Part shown: positions 11,011 through 21,710 of the stretch, in pieces | Numbering within the stretch: position 1 is the stretch's first letter | Layout: each line of letters opens with the position of its first letter | NCBI GenBank assembly: GCA_036898135.1 | Contig: CM072515.1 | Coordinates: 24,148,194 to 24,212,193 of the forward strand | Direction of reading: 5' to 3' | Source: Oncomelania hupensis | Taxonomy: Eukaryota > Mollusca > Gastropoda > Littorinimorpha > Pomatiopsidae | DNA length: 64,000 nucleotides | Notes under the pieces: model-generated | Seen by the model: the letters and a program-made list of their open reading frames with translations, nothing else | Databases searched by the model: none | What the model was told of the DNA's origin: nothing | Program-made: the position numbers and the translations under genes

Positions 11011-11720
11011 AGGTGAAACAACGACCGACAAGGGCCACAAGCTTTATTTCAGCGAGAGAGATGACAGGCACAAACACAGCGTTGGATTCTTGGTCCACAA
11101 AGCCATTTTTGCCACTGTCATGGTTGCCGCTCAGTCTCCAGCAGACCCATTACCATCCCTCTGAGAGCAACCCCTTTCAACATCACCATCATCCAGGCCA
11201 AAGCCCCAATATCAAACTATGACGACTGCGAAGTCGAGGATTTATATGAACAACTGCAGCCTATCCTTGACCAAGTGCTGAGGAAGAACATAGTCATAGT
11301 AGAAGACGAATGGAATGCCAAGGTTGGCCAAGATGAGCACCACAACTGGGGAGACACATGTGGACCCCCCTGCAACAATAGACAACAATCTGATACTGGC
11401 AAACACGCTTGGTTCCCACAAAAAATCCAGACCATGGACCTGACATTGTCCCAAAGGGGAGCTGAGCATCACAACCAGATTGACTACATCATGGTCAAGA
11501 AACGCTTCAGATCAAGCGTCAACATTGGCAAGACATGCACGTTTCCAGGAGCAGACATCGGAATGACCACGATCTCGAGATGATGTCTTTCCGGCTCCAT
11601 TTGAAGAGAGTAAACAAAGCACAAGTGTACCAGCATGAAGTTCGACCTGGACAAACTGGAAGACCCGGAGGTGGAAGAAATATTCCAAGCCACAATTGGA
11701 GTGAAATTTGCATCACTGCT

Positions 11721-12305
11721 CAGGGGCGGATCTTTCCATTGTTGAGGGGGTGTGCACAGCTAATGCGAAGTGGCGTAGCCACAAGCGCGAGCCTGCGAAG
11801 CAGGCGAGTGTACTAGGGGGGTCCGGGGGCATGCCCACCCGGAAAAATTTGAAAATAATGGTTAAAATCTGTGCAATCTGGTGCATTTTGGGCATTATTT
11901 TAAGGACTGAAAATAGTATTGTTTTGTGCTAAAAGTCCTCTTTTAGTCCCCCCCCCCACTTACACACACAAACACCCCTCTAAATAAATAACCAATCAAA
12001 ACCATTGAGAAAAAAACAAACAAACAACTTTTTGCACCAAGGCGGGAAAAAAAATGAGCAGCAACTGTTTGTCTTCAAATTCCCTTCATGGATAAAAATT
12101 TTATATTGCAAGAAATACCTGTAGATATAAATCTGATGAATTAAAAAAAAAATTTGGAGGTACATGAAACTGTGTGGTGAGTGAGAATTAGTAATTTTTT
12201 CTCTTCTTCTCCTTTTCTCCCTCCTTTTCTTATTCTTTTTTTTTTTTGGGACCGCCAGGGGGGTGTGCACGTGCACAAGTGGCACAAGAACAAGATCCGA
12301 CCCTG
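11721..12305. mobile_element. 585-bp non-autonomous hAT-type element, 5-bp TSD CTGCT
   Basis: Terminal inverted repeats are CAGGGGCGGATCTT at 11721 and CAGGGTCGGATCTT reading inward from 12305. The 5-bp CTGCT occurs at 11716-11720 and 12306-12310. The host LINE sequence resumes after the insert, allowing for local divergence. A GC-rich left segment with CTAGGGGGGTCCGGGGGCAT (11812-11831) is shared with the hAT elements at 29.7 and 50.5 kb. There is no transposase. It would depend on an autonomous relative. Confidence 0.88.
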
Positions 12306-14275
12306 CTGCTCATGCTCACTGCTGACTGCCACCTTGAACTCAGCAGTGACAGATGCCGCCACTGAGATCCTTGGAAAGCACCGCCTAAAGAAGAAGCCGT
12401 GGATCACACCTGAACTGTTGGACTTGTGTGACAAACGAAGAGAGATAAAAAACGGAAAAAGAACACCTCACAGGAAGCTGATGCCTACCGAAAAATCAAG
12501 TGAGATCCAAAAAGGAGAACTGGATAGAAGATCAATGCCAGGAAATAGAGAACAATCTGAACAAAAACAACAGCAAGAAGGCCTACCATACTGTGAAGCG
12601 GCTGACAAGTGTTAAACAGCCCAAGGTATCCACGATTCAAAGTAAGTCTGGTTTTTGTCTTACAGAACAAGAGATTTTGGATAGATGGGCAGAGTACTGC
12701 TCTAACCTTTATAACTACACACCAAACGGAGACCCATCAGTTCTAGCATATCCCCAGAACAGAGAAGAAGAAATCCTTCCGATTCTCAGAGAAGAAGTTG
12801 AGGCAGCAGTGCAATCGCTGAAGAAGGAGAAGTCAGCGGGAGTGGACAACATACCCGCAGAATTGCTTCAAGCAAGAGGAGAAGCGATGATTGACGCTCT
12901 CGCCATTATTCGTAACAAGATCTGGCAGTGGGAAGTGGCCTACACCATGGACCCAGTCGCTTGTTGTCATTCTTCGTAAAAAAAAAAAGGGGGGTAACCT
13001 TCAGGAGTGTCAAAACTTCCGCACCATCAGTCTCATAGCCATCCCCGCAAAGTCCTCCTGAAAATAATACTCAACAGGATGAACCCAAAGGCTGAACAAA
13101 TCATAGCTGAAGAATAAGCAGGATTCAGGGCAAGGCGAAGTACCATTGAGCAGATTTTCAACCTCAGAATATTCTGCGAGAAATATCTACAGCACCAACA
13201 TCTTTATTATGTGTTTGTAGACTTTAAGAAAGCGTTTGACCGAGTCTGGTTCTGTGGGCAACCATGAGAGTGTACAACATAAGCCCGAACGTTATATGGA
13301 AATCATCAAAGTCTATATGACAAAGCTACCAGTGCAGTCCTCCACAACAGCGCCAACGGGAACTGGTTCAGAAAAACAATCGGCGTGCGTCAAGAATGCA
13401 TACTCTCCCCAACACTCTTCACCATCTTTCTGAAGCGCATCATGTCACATGACCTTGCAGATCATGAGGGCACAGTCAGCGTAGGGGGTAGAGCAATTTC
13501 AAATCTCCGTTTTGCGGACGACATTGATGCGTTGGCTGGAGGGGAATGCGAACTTGAACAACTGGTACAAGGGCTTGACATCACCTCCAGAACCTTTGGA
13601 ATGGAAATAAGTGCAGAGAATACCAAAAAGATTACCAATGGCATCAACATGGTCATCAGTGTCCAAATCCAATCCCTCAACACAGTGCACAGCTTCAAAT
13701 ATTTAGGAGCAATTGTATCAGACAATGGGTCCCGACATAGCACCAACAACTGCTGCCCTGACAAAGTTGAAGCCCATTTGGAAAGACAGGATCACCAGTC
13801 CAATGTATGGCTGCTGCGCTCCCTTGTCAATCCATCTTCCAATACTCTTTTGAAACATGGACACGTACAGCAGACCTACAACGAAGAATACAAAGCATGG
13901 AGATGAGGTGCTACAGAAGACTTCTGGGCATTTCCTAAACCCAGCCCATAACCAACGACGAAATCCGACAGACCATCACACAAGTCATTGGACAACATGA
14001 TTACATGCCCATTGTGATAAAGAAACGGAAACTTCGATGGTATTGGCACGTCACCACAGCATCAGGACTTGCAAAGACCATCCTGCAAAACACGGTGCAA
14101 GAAGGCAGAAGAAAAGAGAGACAAAAAAGAAGATGGGAGGACAACATTCGAGAATGGACTGACTTGACACTGAGCGAAGAAATGAAGGTTGCTGATGACA
14201 GAGAAAAATGGAGTACGTTGGTTAAACGATCATCTTTGGTGCACCTACGATTTTCAAGTTACGGGCTATGATAGT

Positions 14276-14944
14276 TTTCAGTTGTGTGAGATTTGAAACA
14301 CAAAGTGAAACCATGTCACCACAACCCCCACTCCTGATACAGCCAAATATTCCTCTGAAATGCGCTGACCTCAAACTCTACCCTATCATAAACCAGGTTT
14401 GCGGGGGGCCAGGTATCCAAGCCATCGCAAAATAAATAATGAAAGCACACATGGTTTATAATTTATAGGTTCCTGACCGTAAATTACACTTTTTTTTAAT
14501 ATCCACACTGACAAACTGGTGAGAGGTGGTCTTTAAGCGCACACCTGGTATTTTTGAACCAGTGTTACAAGCTCACGTCAGCTAATATTTTTTTAACAAC
14601 TGTTCCATTTTTAAGCTTTACGTTAAGGCGAATAATACTCCGATCTACGATGAAGCTTTGTAAGCTGCAGGATAACGAAAAACGAAGTGGAGAGTCTCGA
14701 TGATCAGCTTTGCCAGCGATGCTAAAGTGCGTGTGAATACAGCAGAACTTTGTGAGTATACAACGGAGCACTCGTCCCTCTTTGATCAACCGCTGTGGAG
14801 GAAATGTGAGACCTTGCGTATTTCTGACCGTAGAAGCTCTCGTATTAATATCAAGCTATTATATATAAGATGTGAGGTATTTAAAGAAGGAATAGTTCCG
14901 TAGTTTATTGTTTTTTTAAAACACTGCATAACGGTTTTGAAAAC
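14276..14944. other. Gene-free stretch
   Basis: Short ORFs only, with no motifs. CCTGACCGTAAATTAC at 14471-14486 resembles CCTGACTGTAAATTAC at 9925-9940 on the other side of RTE copy 1. This is either a small dispersed repeat or chance. Confidence 0.4.
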
Positions 14945-15345
14945 TTGAGAATTGGACATCTGTATCTATGGCACAACCCCACAAACCTAAACCATTGGCA
15001 GCAGAAAATGGGAGATAGATTATTCCTAGTTTTTACTTATTACCAGGACAGCATCCAGTAAAGATGATTATGTCCAGGATGCTGTCGTGTAACTCCAGGT
15101 CAGCTTTCTTAGGCGAAGCAATCACAACCAAAAGCCTTTGGTCTCCTATGAAAATTGGTGTTCAGGATCCTCTTCATTGAATATGAGCCATTTCCGATTA
15201 GGGTCCAAAGGAAAATGACCAACGATAAAGAGAACCAAGTGGGCGCTTCGGGCGGTTTGAGTTATATCTTGCATCGGCGAGCGCCTTGAGCGGTTCTTGA
15301 GATGGAGAAGCGTTATTTAAAAACGAATAAATAGATAAATAAATG
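14945..15345 (+). repeat. SINE-like dispersed repeat with 3' tail
   Basis: The left half matches repeat family A at 6945-7110. The right half (15230-15345) matches 43728-43830: GTGGGCGCTTCGGGCGGTTT, TTGAGTTATATC, then a GCGCCTTGAGC...GAGATGGAGAAGCGTTATTT ending. A tail of this kind (GCCTTGAG...AAAAGCGCTATATAAA) is common at the 3' ends of SINEs and their partner LINEs in aquatic animals. It ends in an AATAAATAGATAAATAAATG simple tail. I cannot see a clear tRNA-like head. Confidence 0.6.
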
Positions 15346-15349
15346 GAAA

Positions 15350-16044
15350 AGCGCGATACTTGTCATGACAATCAGTTAACATGTTAGCGAAAGGGGTTAA
15401 AAGAAACGATGGCAAAGAGTTTGTAGGTATTTATTTCCATATTTATACTGCCAGGGCCCTACAGCATGTAGAATGGTCATTTAGGCAGTGAAATTGCCAC
15501 AAGGTTTTAATGGCAAAATAATAAAAATAACACTCACACACACACACCCACACGCACACACACAGAGTGTACATTCCACACAACAGATCAAGAACAATAA
15601 AAATATGCCGAAAAATTACATTTAAAACACATCGTTAAGCAGTCACCCAAGAGACAGGAAAATATTAAAAAGCAATAAAAGTTTTAATTGTAATGCCCTG
15701 CTGCCACCACGTTGACTGCTTTAAGGTGAAATTGGGGACAACAACTTGAACTGAGTTGAACCCAACTCGCTTGGCCATTTCCGATCACTATCGATCGTGC
15801 CTGTTGATTGTTACGTGGAAGAGTCAGCGCAATTGCTGAGCACATGCTGAACTTTTAACAAGAAGTCAAACACTTCCGAAATATAACCATACCTCCATTT
15901 ACAAGACAGTACTGTTCTTTTGTCACGAGTGAAGTATTAACAGCATACGGTATTTAGTTGTTCAAGATTATGTGAGGTGTTCGAGTGTGTATGTATGTAT
16001 AATTGTATTATGTGTATAAATGTATGTGTATGTATATATGTATA

Positions 16045-16045
<1 letters not shown>
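15350..16045. other. Gene-free stretch with short (CA)n
   Basis: Contains a (CA)n patch at about 15533-15563 and otherwise unique-looking sequence. No supported gene. Confidence 0.4.

Positions 16046-16125
<80 letters not shown>
16046..16125. repeat. (TTA)n microsatellite
   Basis: About 26 uninterrupted trinucleotide units. Poly-Ile and poly-Tyr ORFs across it are artefacts. Tails of (TTA)n are also seen on the SINE at 16929-17225. Confidence 0.97.
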
Positions 16126-16309
16126 GTTGGCGTCTACACCCACAAAATTCTCCCTGGACAAGACTCCTTGTTTGTGTATGAGGTCTGTTGGATCAGCTTG
16201 GGAGTATTGGACGCTTTCTGCCGGGTGGTCACTAGGGCTTCCTATGATGTTATTAGTTAGCAATATAGGCATTTTATATGTATGTGTTTTGTTGATAATT
16301 TATAATGAT

Positions 16310-16525
16310 GTTTGTATTCTATTTTGTTTTTGTAACCGGGGGTTCGAGTAGTTGGGGTAAAGCCTCAGCCGTCCCCCGCGTGGGATGTCTTTATTGTAAA
16401 GTGACTGGCCGGTGGAGGGCGTTCAGTTTTCCCACTAGGGTTGTTTCGGCAGATCTTTTATGCGGATCGGGGGTTGTCCGGTCCTGATTTGGCTCGGAAG
16501 AGTCCGCTGGACCTAAAGCAACAAT
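16310..16525 (+). repeat. Dispersed repeat with conserved 3' segment
   Basis: The last ~44 bp (16480-16523: GATTTGGCTCGGAAGAGTCC followed by GCTGGACCTAAAGCAA) recur inverted at 57752-57796, where they form an insertion in an RTE copy. The upstream GGGGGTTCGAGTAG resembles a Pol III B box. This is probably a SINE; its left boundary is uncertain. Confidence 0.55.
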
Positions 16526-16925
16526 TAATCAATCAAAAAAACAGTCTACACCCACCACGGGTGATCTGGCAGACGAAAATGGAAAAAAGGGTAGGGGCCT
16601 AAATTAACACTGAACCACCAGAGCAATCATATTACTGTAGATGAAATTTGTGCAGAAAGGTGGTAAAAGCTAGAGGAGCAACTCTTCAACGCCGATAAAA
16701 GTCAGTCAGCAAATGCCAAGTCAAGTCTATATTGTGTTATTGCTCACTGTTCATGCTCAGATATATACGTTTGAGTGTATAGAGTATGGGCTGTCATAAA
16801 TGTCATTATCCACAGCAGTAATATTGGAAAATAGCTTAAGAGCAACGTTTATTTGCGAACTATATATTATATAAAATATGATCTGTATTAGAAACCATGG
16901 CACACATTTACGCGTACTTTATGCG

Positions 16926-16928
<3 letters not shown>

Positions 16929-17013
<85 letters not shown>

Positions 17014-17225
17014 AGGACGATTTTTATTTTCAAAATTTTAGGTTGGCTGCATCCAATACCATTACTGAAGGGAGGGTGGAATCCGGAGTACCCGGAGAAA
17101 GCCTCGGTGTCCTGAAAAGTCTCGTACCTTAGTCACGCGTAAGTTAGTCCCAAGCGGGGTTCGAACTCGCGACCTTCGGCATACAAAACCAGCTCACTAT
17201 CAACTAAACTACCAGGCCACCTCTG
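16929..17225 (-). mobile_element. tRNA-derived SINE with (ATT)n tail
   Basis: Read on the minus strand from 17222, the head is tRNA-like: TGGCCTGGTAGTTTAGTTGA (A-box region), then GCGAGTTCGAACCCCGC (B box, GTTCGAACC core). A unique body of about 120 bp follows. The element ends in a long (ATT)n run (16929-17011 on the plus strand). The internal Pol III boxes, short body and simple 3' tail are the hallmarks of a SINE. It is not a functional tRNA gene, because no acceptor stem closes around the boxes. The partner LINE is unknown. Confidence 0.8.
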
Positions 17226-17345
17226 TACGTGGGTGCGCGAGCCCGCGTGTGTGTGTGGGTGTGGGTGTGTTTGAGTGTGTATGTGTATGTATGCATATTT
17301 GTGAGTGTGCATTTCGGTGTATGTATGCGTGCGTGTGGAAGCGCG
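17226..17345. repeat. GT-rich degenerate microsatellite
   Basis: Alternating GT/GTAT words directly upstream of the SINE head. ORFs across it are artefacts. Confidence 0.8.
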
Positions 17346-17435
17346 CTCGCTTGCGTAATATAGACCGTCCATATTAGTTACTATTTAACAGTTTGTTTTT
17401 AGCCTAGACTTTTCTAACTATGCATGCTGAATTTA

Positions 17436-17490
17436 AATGGGTAAGCGCCTTAAGCTGCTATTCTCTGGAAAGCGCGCTAATATAAGAACA
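17436..17490 (+). repeat. SINE 3'-tail fragment
   Basis: GTAAGCGCCTTAAGCTGC...GGAAAGCGCGCTAATATAAG resembles the 3' tails at 15290-15325 and 43785-43825. It is short and diverged. Confidence 0.45.
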
Positions 17491-17671
17491 ATGTACGAAT
17501 AGCATAATGCAGAGAAAGTGCAAAGAACCACTACTTGAATGAAGGTTAAGAGGGAAATCCACATTTTATATTGTTTGTGTTCGCTACCGTGTGCGGCACT
17601 TCATAAATCAAGCCATGATATCGTGATAGTATATCCTACAAGAAGCGTTGTTCATTGTTCTTGTCAAGCAT

Positions 17672-17692
17672 ACTGTGTGTGTGTGTGTGTGT

Positions 17693-17723
<31 letters not shown>

Positions 17724-17759
17724 GGTGTATGTGTGTGTGGGTGTGGGTGTGTTTGTGTG

Positions 17760-17797
<38 letters not shown>

Positions 17798-17823
17798 TGT
17801 GTGTGTGTGTGTGTGTGTGTGTT
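17672..17823. repeat. (GT)n microsatellite
   Basis: A long GT array with GTGGGTGT and GTATGT interruptions. Poly-Cys/Val ORFs here are artefacts. Confidence 0.97.
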
Positions 17824-17829
17824 GCTAGC

Positions 17830-18375
17830 TCCTAATGTTTAGGAAACACGACTTTTTGTCTGCTTTCTCACTAAGGCAGTACTGTTATTATCCCACCGGA
17901 CGCTGTAGATGGGTTGATAAGTTTTGTTTACGTTTCCATTGAAATGACACTATCCCCGGTTAAAACGAGCTTCTGCTACGTTTGTCTTAAAACCACAAAC
18001 GTGAACAGACGTTCAGTTCAAAGAAGAAAAAAAGAAAAATACAATGAAAGAATTAAAGAAACAAAGAAAGAAAATAAACATAAATAAATTAACATAAATA
18101 CATGAATAAGTAAATAAATAACATTGCTCATTATGAAGTTGGCAATCACAATTAGCGTAGGAGATTTGATTATGACCAGAATCCTAATTTCCTATTAGTA
18201 GTAGTGACATGACTTATAATGAAATGAAAAATTTCAAAAACACAACTAATATTAGGTAGGTTGGGTTTGGGCGCGCCACAGGCTGCGACTACACCTTCCC
18301 CAGGGGAGGCGGCCCAGATTTTCCCGATAAAAAGGGACAATACAATGTTAAAAAAATCGAATAAAATTGTATTTA
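17830..18375. other. Gene-free stretch
   Basis: AT-rich, with AAATAAATA/AAAGAAAG runs at 18025-18125. No supported gene. Confidence 0.4.
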
Positions 18376-18377
18376 AA

Positions 18378-18379
<2 letters not shown>

Positions 18380-18457
<78 letters not shown>

Positions 18458-18620
18458 TTTTCTTTTGTGCCCCCGTCTCTCATACACACGCATGCACACA
18501 CACCCCCACACACACTCACACACACGCACACAGAGCCGTACGCACACGCACGCACACACACACGCGCGCACAACCACACACACACTCTTACTCGCCCTCC
18601 CTCCCATCCCACCCACACAC
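18380..18620. repeat. (CT)n followed by CA-rich array
   Basis: An uninterrupted (CT)n of about 36 units ends near 18454. A degenerate CA/CG array follows at 18484-18620. ORFs on both strands encode only Ser-Leu, Arg-Glu or His-Thr repeats. Confidence 0.95.
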
Positions 18621-19216
18621 ATCTAGCATTTAAATATGTTCAGTGTAGTAGTATTATGGTAGGCCTATATGTCTTCTATAGAGCTTACACTGCGTAGCTG
18701 AGACAAGCGGAGGCTTAGCTATTGTTACTACCGCTCTGTTAGTGGGCCTAGTGAAGAGGAACTGTAGAACTTTGGCCTTTTATTACATCTACAACAAAGC
18801 AACAATGTATTTAACTCGGCTACTGTAACTAGCCCAATGGGCAGTATAGCCATGCAAATGGGAACTATGGGAGATGGGGATGGTTGAAGGTACACAATAT
18901 ACGTAAGACTTAAGACGGCCAGAACGGCAACACATAAGATGAAGAGCATTGCTGTACATAAAACTACATAATATTAAATGATGCCACAAGTATATCAACT
19001 AACAAGTTAGTATCTCCCTTCTATGTCTCTGTCGACGTGCGCGTACAACCGGTTGCTTCCCTTTACTTGCTTTGCGCCCCATAGAGCGTCGTCGGCCTAA
19101 AATAATTTTTTAGAAACTTCAAAACCCAGGGGAATTATGGGTAGGGAAATCATTTTCTGAAATGACGTCGGCAGGACTCTTCGCGATTAGTGCGTGGCAC
19201 ACGAGACACACGCAAA

Positions 19217-19403
19217 ATGGCGTCACAAGAAGATTGGTTAGATCTGAATTCGTCTAATTTGACCTCGCATGCTGCTGGAAAACAATGTAATTTGAATTTG
19301 CTTTCAAAAATCAAAAGAGAGCGAGACCACAACAAAGTACAACGAGCCAAGGCGACGCAAACACTCAAGGCCGACAGAACAAAAAGCACACAAACTACAA
19401 AAG
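19217..19403 (+). CDS. Putative first exon inside the TIR transposon
   Basis: The ATG at 19217 is in good context (GCAAAATGG). It opens a 62-codon stretch beginning MASQEDWLDLNSSN, continuing into a Lys/Arg/Thr-rich segment (KIKRERDHNKVQRAKATQT). The stretch ends at AAAG|GTAAGTA, a near-consensus splice donor (GT at 19404), in phase 1. I do not recognise a domain. It begins about 230 bp inside the transposon's left TIR, so it most likely encodes the start of that element's own protein, not a host gene. The alternative in-frame ATG at 19190 would add nine residues. Confidence 0.5.
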
Positions 19404-19550
19404 GTAAGTACCCGTGACCATACAGTCAATAAAGTAGGCCTAACCACCATTGCAAAATAGGATTGATCATCACCATGATTGAATTTTTCCACCCCACCTT
19501 CTAATCGGTACGGAATCGAACATATGCTCAAATCATCATATCTTTGACAG

Positions 19551-19804
19551 AACTTGCATGTGCATTATACAGTGTGATTCAAGCGATAAATGAACCATCA
19601 CATCGAAGCGACTCACGATCGCCCGCACTGAGCTCACATACATGTGTGCATGTTTCTATAAATCCATCGTGTTCTCCTCCGATAATTGAGCAAAGCCTTT
19701 GTTCACAACCAAAAATATGCAGTTCCTCTCCCAAATTTCGTTTAATTTCAGCCAGCACATCTTCGCGAGAAATGGCGACCATGACTGCAACCGTTGCTAG
19801 TTAT
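19551..19804 (+). pseudogene. Putative second exon, cut by the Ty3 insertion
   Basis: The acceptor TATCTTTGACAG at 19539-19550 is followed by an open frame whose phase fits the first exon: one leftover base plus two gives a Glu codon. It encodes ELACALYSVIQAINEP and then a Ser/Pro/Cys-rich stretch with no recognised domain. The Ty3 LTR begins exactly at 19805, after a complete codon. On the far side of the insertion, beyond the GTTAT duplication, the same frame stays open from 26929 to a TGA at 27112, passing through the right TIR. The gene is disrupted in this copy. Function is unknown. Confidence 0.45.
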
Positions 19805-21339
19805 TGTCATGAACTGGCTAGTTTTAACTCTGCTTATTACTATTTAGCCATGTGTAGTCTTTGTAACAGTAGAGAGTCAGTAGATTACACAGCAGCAATT
19901 AAAGGCCACACACAGCGAGCTAGCCACACACAACGCAGTGAGTCAGCACTTGAGCTTTGAATCTGCCCGTTTTTAACCAATGAGAGCTCAGCCAAGCGGG
20001 TAGAGCAGTTCTGACTGTGTCAGAGCCTAACACAGTTTGAATCAGTCGTGTGTGAGATGAGGAAGAGTCAATATCTCCACAGTTAGAGAAATCTCTTCAC
20101 TCATAGACCAGGAAGCAGGACTTTAGAATCTTAGAATTCTCTCAAGTCATCACGGGCCTGAACTTGTCAAACAGGTAAATGAACACCCTTCTGTTTCATC
20201 GTGATATATTTATATTATTGTTGAAATTATGTTTGAAGAATTTGCTATGCATAAATGTGAATTATTAATCCGAATTTGCCGTACCACGTGGAAGAGCCGA
20301 CCATGAGCCGAAACACGACCGGTTGCGCCGCCATGTTGTATACCATACGGAACCACTGTTGTTTAACTTATATGTATGTTTGCAGACCAGTGGCTGTACC
20401 ACTGAATGTTTATATTATTATTAATTCTGTATGTGTATAGTTAGACACGATTGATATTTATGTATGTATAGGAATTTAGAGTGAGATTCCAGTGGACCCC
20501 GGAAGTAGCAGAATGTTCGTCGCTTATGTATAGAGATGTGGAGCTATCACTGAGGGCTACTTTGGCTTTCAGTGAGACGCTCTGCACAAACCGATTATTC
20601 AGGGTTGTGCAGAATTTCGTCTCTTATATTACAGACGAGCAGGCGAGCTATCCCGAGCTATCCGGTGCACCCCACTCCACAGAAACGACTAGTTGTTTGA
20701 GGAGCCTCTACCGCACAAGTCGGACAGAGCTACCCGGAAAAACACCCTGTCAGACCCCACAGCGTGGCAAGGGAACCCAACTACACAACTACAAAGGTGT
20801 ACCAGAAGCTACCTCACAGAAGGACTTCGCACGCACCATCTAGCAGTTAAGTGCAAAAACGAAGGTGCACTTAAACTCTTCAGAAACTGTAAAACGGACC
20901 ACAGTAGTCCAACTCTTCAGAAACTGTAAAACGGACCACAGTAGTCCAAATCTACATGAGATATAATAGCAAGTGCCCGAGGAAGATATAACAGCTGCCT
21001 AGACTATCAGCGATCGAACTATTAGCAGTAACTGAGACTTTTTAAGTTAGATTAGTAGGCTTACTTAGAGAATCTTGTATAGAGTAGAAGAAATAAATGT
21101 GTGATTTTAACTGTTATCAAGTGGCTGGACTACATATGATTCATAGCCGTGTGAAAGCTAGTGTGACAGTAATCTTTTACCATTTTTCTATCTATTTCTG
21201 TACCCCAACCTTAACACAGAACGAGCTAAACAAATAAATTTATTAAAGTAATTCATAGGGTGACTTACTAGCAGTTCCCACCGAATAAACGTGAGGGTCC
21301 ATAATTCCATTGTGCAGAGCCCATAAACCCCACGTGACA
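19805..21339 (+). repeat. 5' LTR
   Basis: Starts TGTCATGAACTGG and ends CCACGTGACA, the TG...CA termini usual for LTRs. AATAAA motifs at 21092-21097 and near 21233 are plausible polyadenylation signals. A 38-bp segment (ACTCTTCAGAAACTGTAAAA onward) is duplicated in tandem at about 20875-20949. A 120-codon frame at 20481-20843 lacks an ATG at its start, is broken in the solo LTR, and I treat it as non-coding. Confidence 0.95.
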
Positions 21340-21346
21340 CTTTAAT

Positions 21347-21364
21347 TGGCGAGCCTAGCCAGGA
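21347..21364 (+). promoter_or_regulatory. Putative primer-binding site
   Basis: TGGCGAGCCTAGCCAGGA lies 7 bases after the 5' LTR. It begins with TGG, as expected for annealing to a tRNA 3' CCA end. The matching tRNA is not identified. Confidence 0.55.
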
Positions 21365-21710
21365 TCTGTGTATAATAGGAATTTGGTATAACCGGATCTA
21401 AGTACAATAAAATTAGATAACAGTAGAGGTAGAATAACTTAGAATACTTGTAACAAGGACTGATCAGTTTGGTGCACTATTCTTTACTTAAAAACTTTTT
21501 TTGCTTCAAATATTTTTGTGCCTGTATGTTGCATTGTTCTTTTGCAGGTTTTGCTTAAGTAACTGTTGTATGCATTGCCATTTGACTCTTGTTTTATTCT
21601 ATTAGTGATTACGAATTTGATTGTCTTTGCATTGTTGTTATTGACTTGCAATATTGCTAGTGTTTTGGTATTCCACGTGATTCAGAGGTTGTTCATAGAC
21701 TCTTTTGACA

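Larger units (their letters stand above)
10320..14275 (+). pseudogene. RTE-type LINE, copy 1 (endonuclease plus RT), interrupted twice
   Basis: This is a degraded RTE-like non-LTR retrotransposon, whose protein would nick DNA with an APE-type endonuclease and reverse-transcribe its RNA at the nick. The 5' part resembles 51.96-52.1 kb from GGGACCGCGC on. Endonuclease pieces lie at 10320-10539 and 11011-11720 (ewNAKVG and DYIMVKKRFRSS at 11301-11520). The RT lies at 12306-14275: SAGVDNIPAE at 12835-12865, RFADDIDAL at 13509-13535 with the catalytic DD, and a C-terminal RRWEDNIREWTDL zone at 14130-14165. Stops and frameshifts break every domain. It is interrupted by an RTE fragment (10540-11010) and a hAT-type element (11721-12305). 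The 3' end is a decayed GGATAG tail. Confidence 0.9.

Noticed and set aside
15937..16351. Poly-Ile/poly-Tyr ORFs across (TTA)n
   Set aside because: Artefacts of a trinucleotide repeat without stop codons in those frames.
17133..17225. Functional tRNA gene
   Set aside because: A and B boxes are present, but no acceptor stem closes around them and the sequence runs on into a SINE body and (ATT)n tail.
20481..20843. 120-codon ORF inside the LTR, repeated at 26065-26427
   Set aside because: It opens with GTG, not ATG, shows no domain, is duplicated only because LTRs are, and is broken in the solo LTR at 46.2-47.8 kb.
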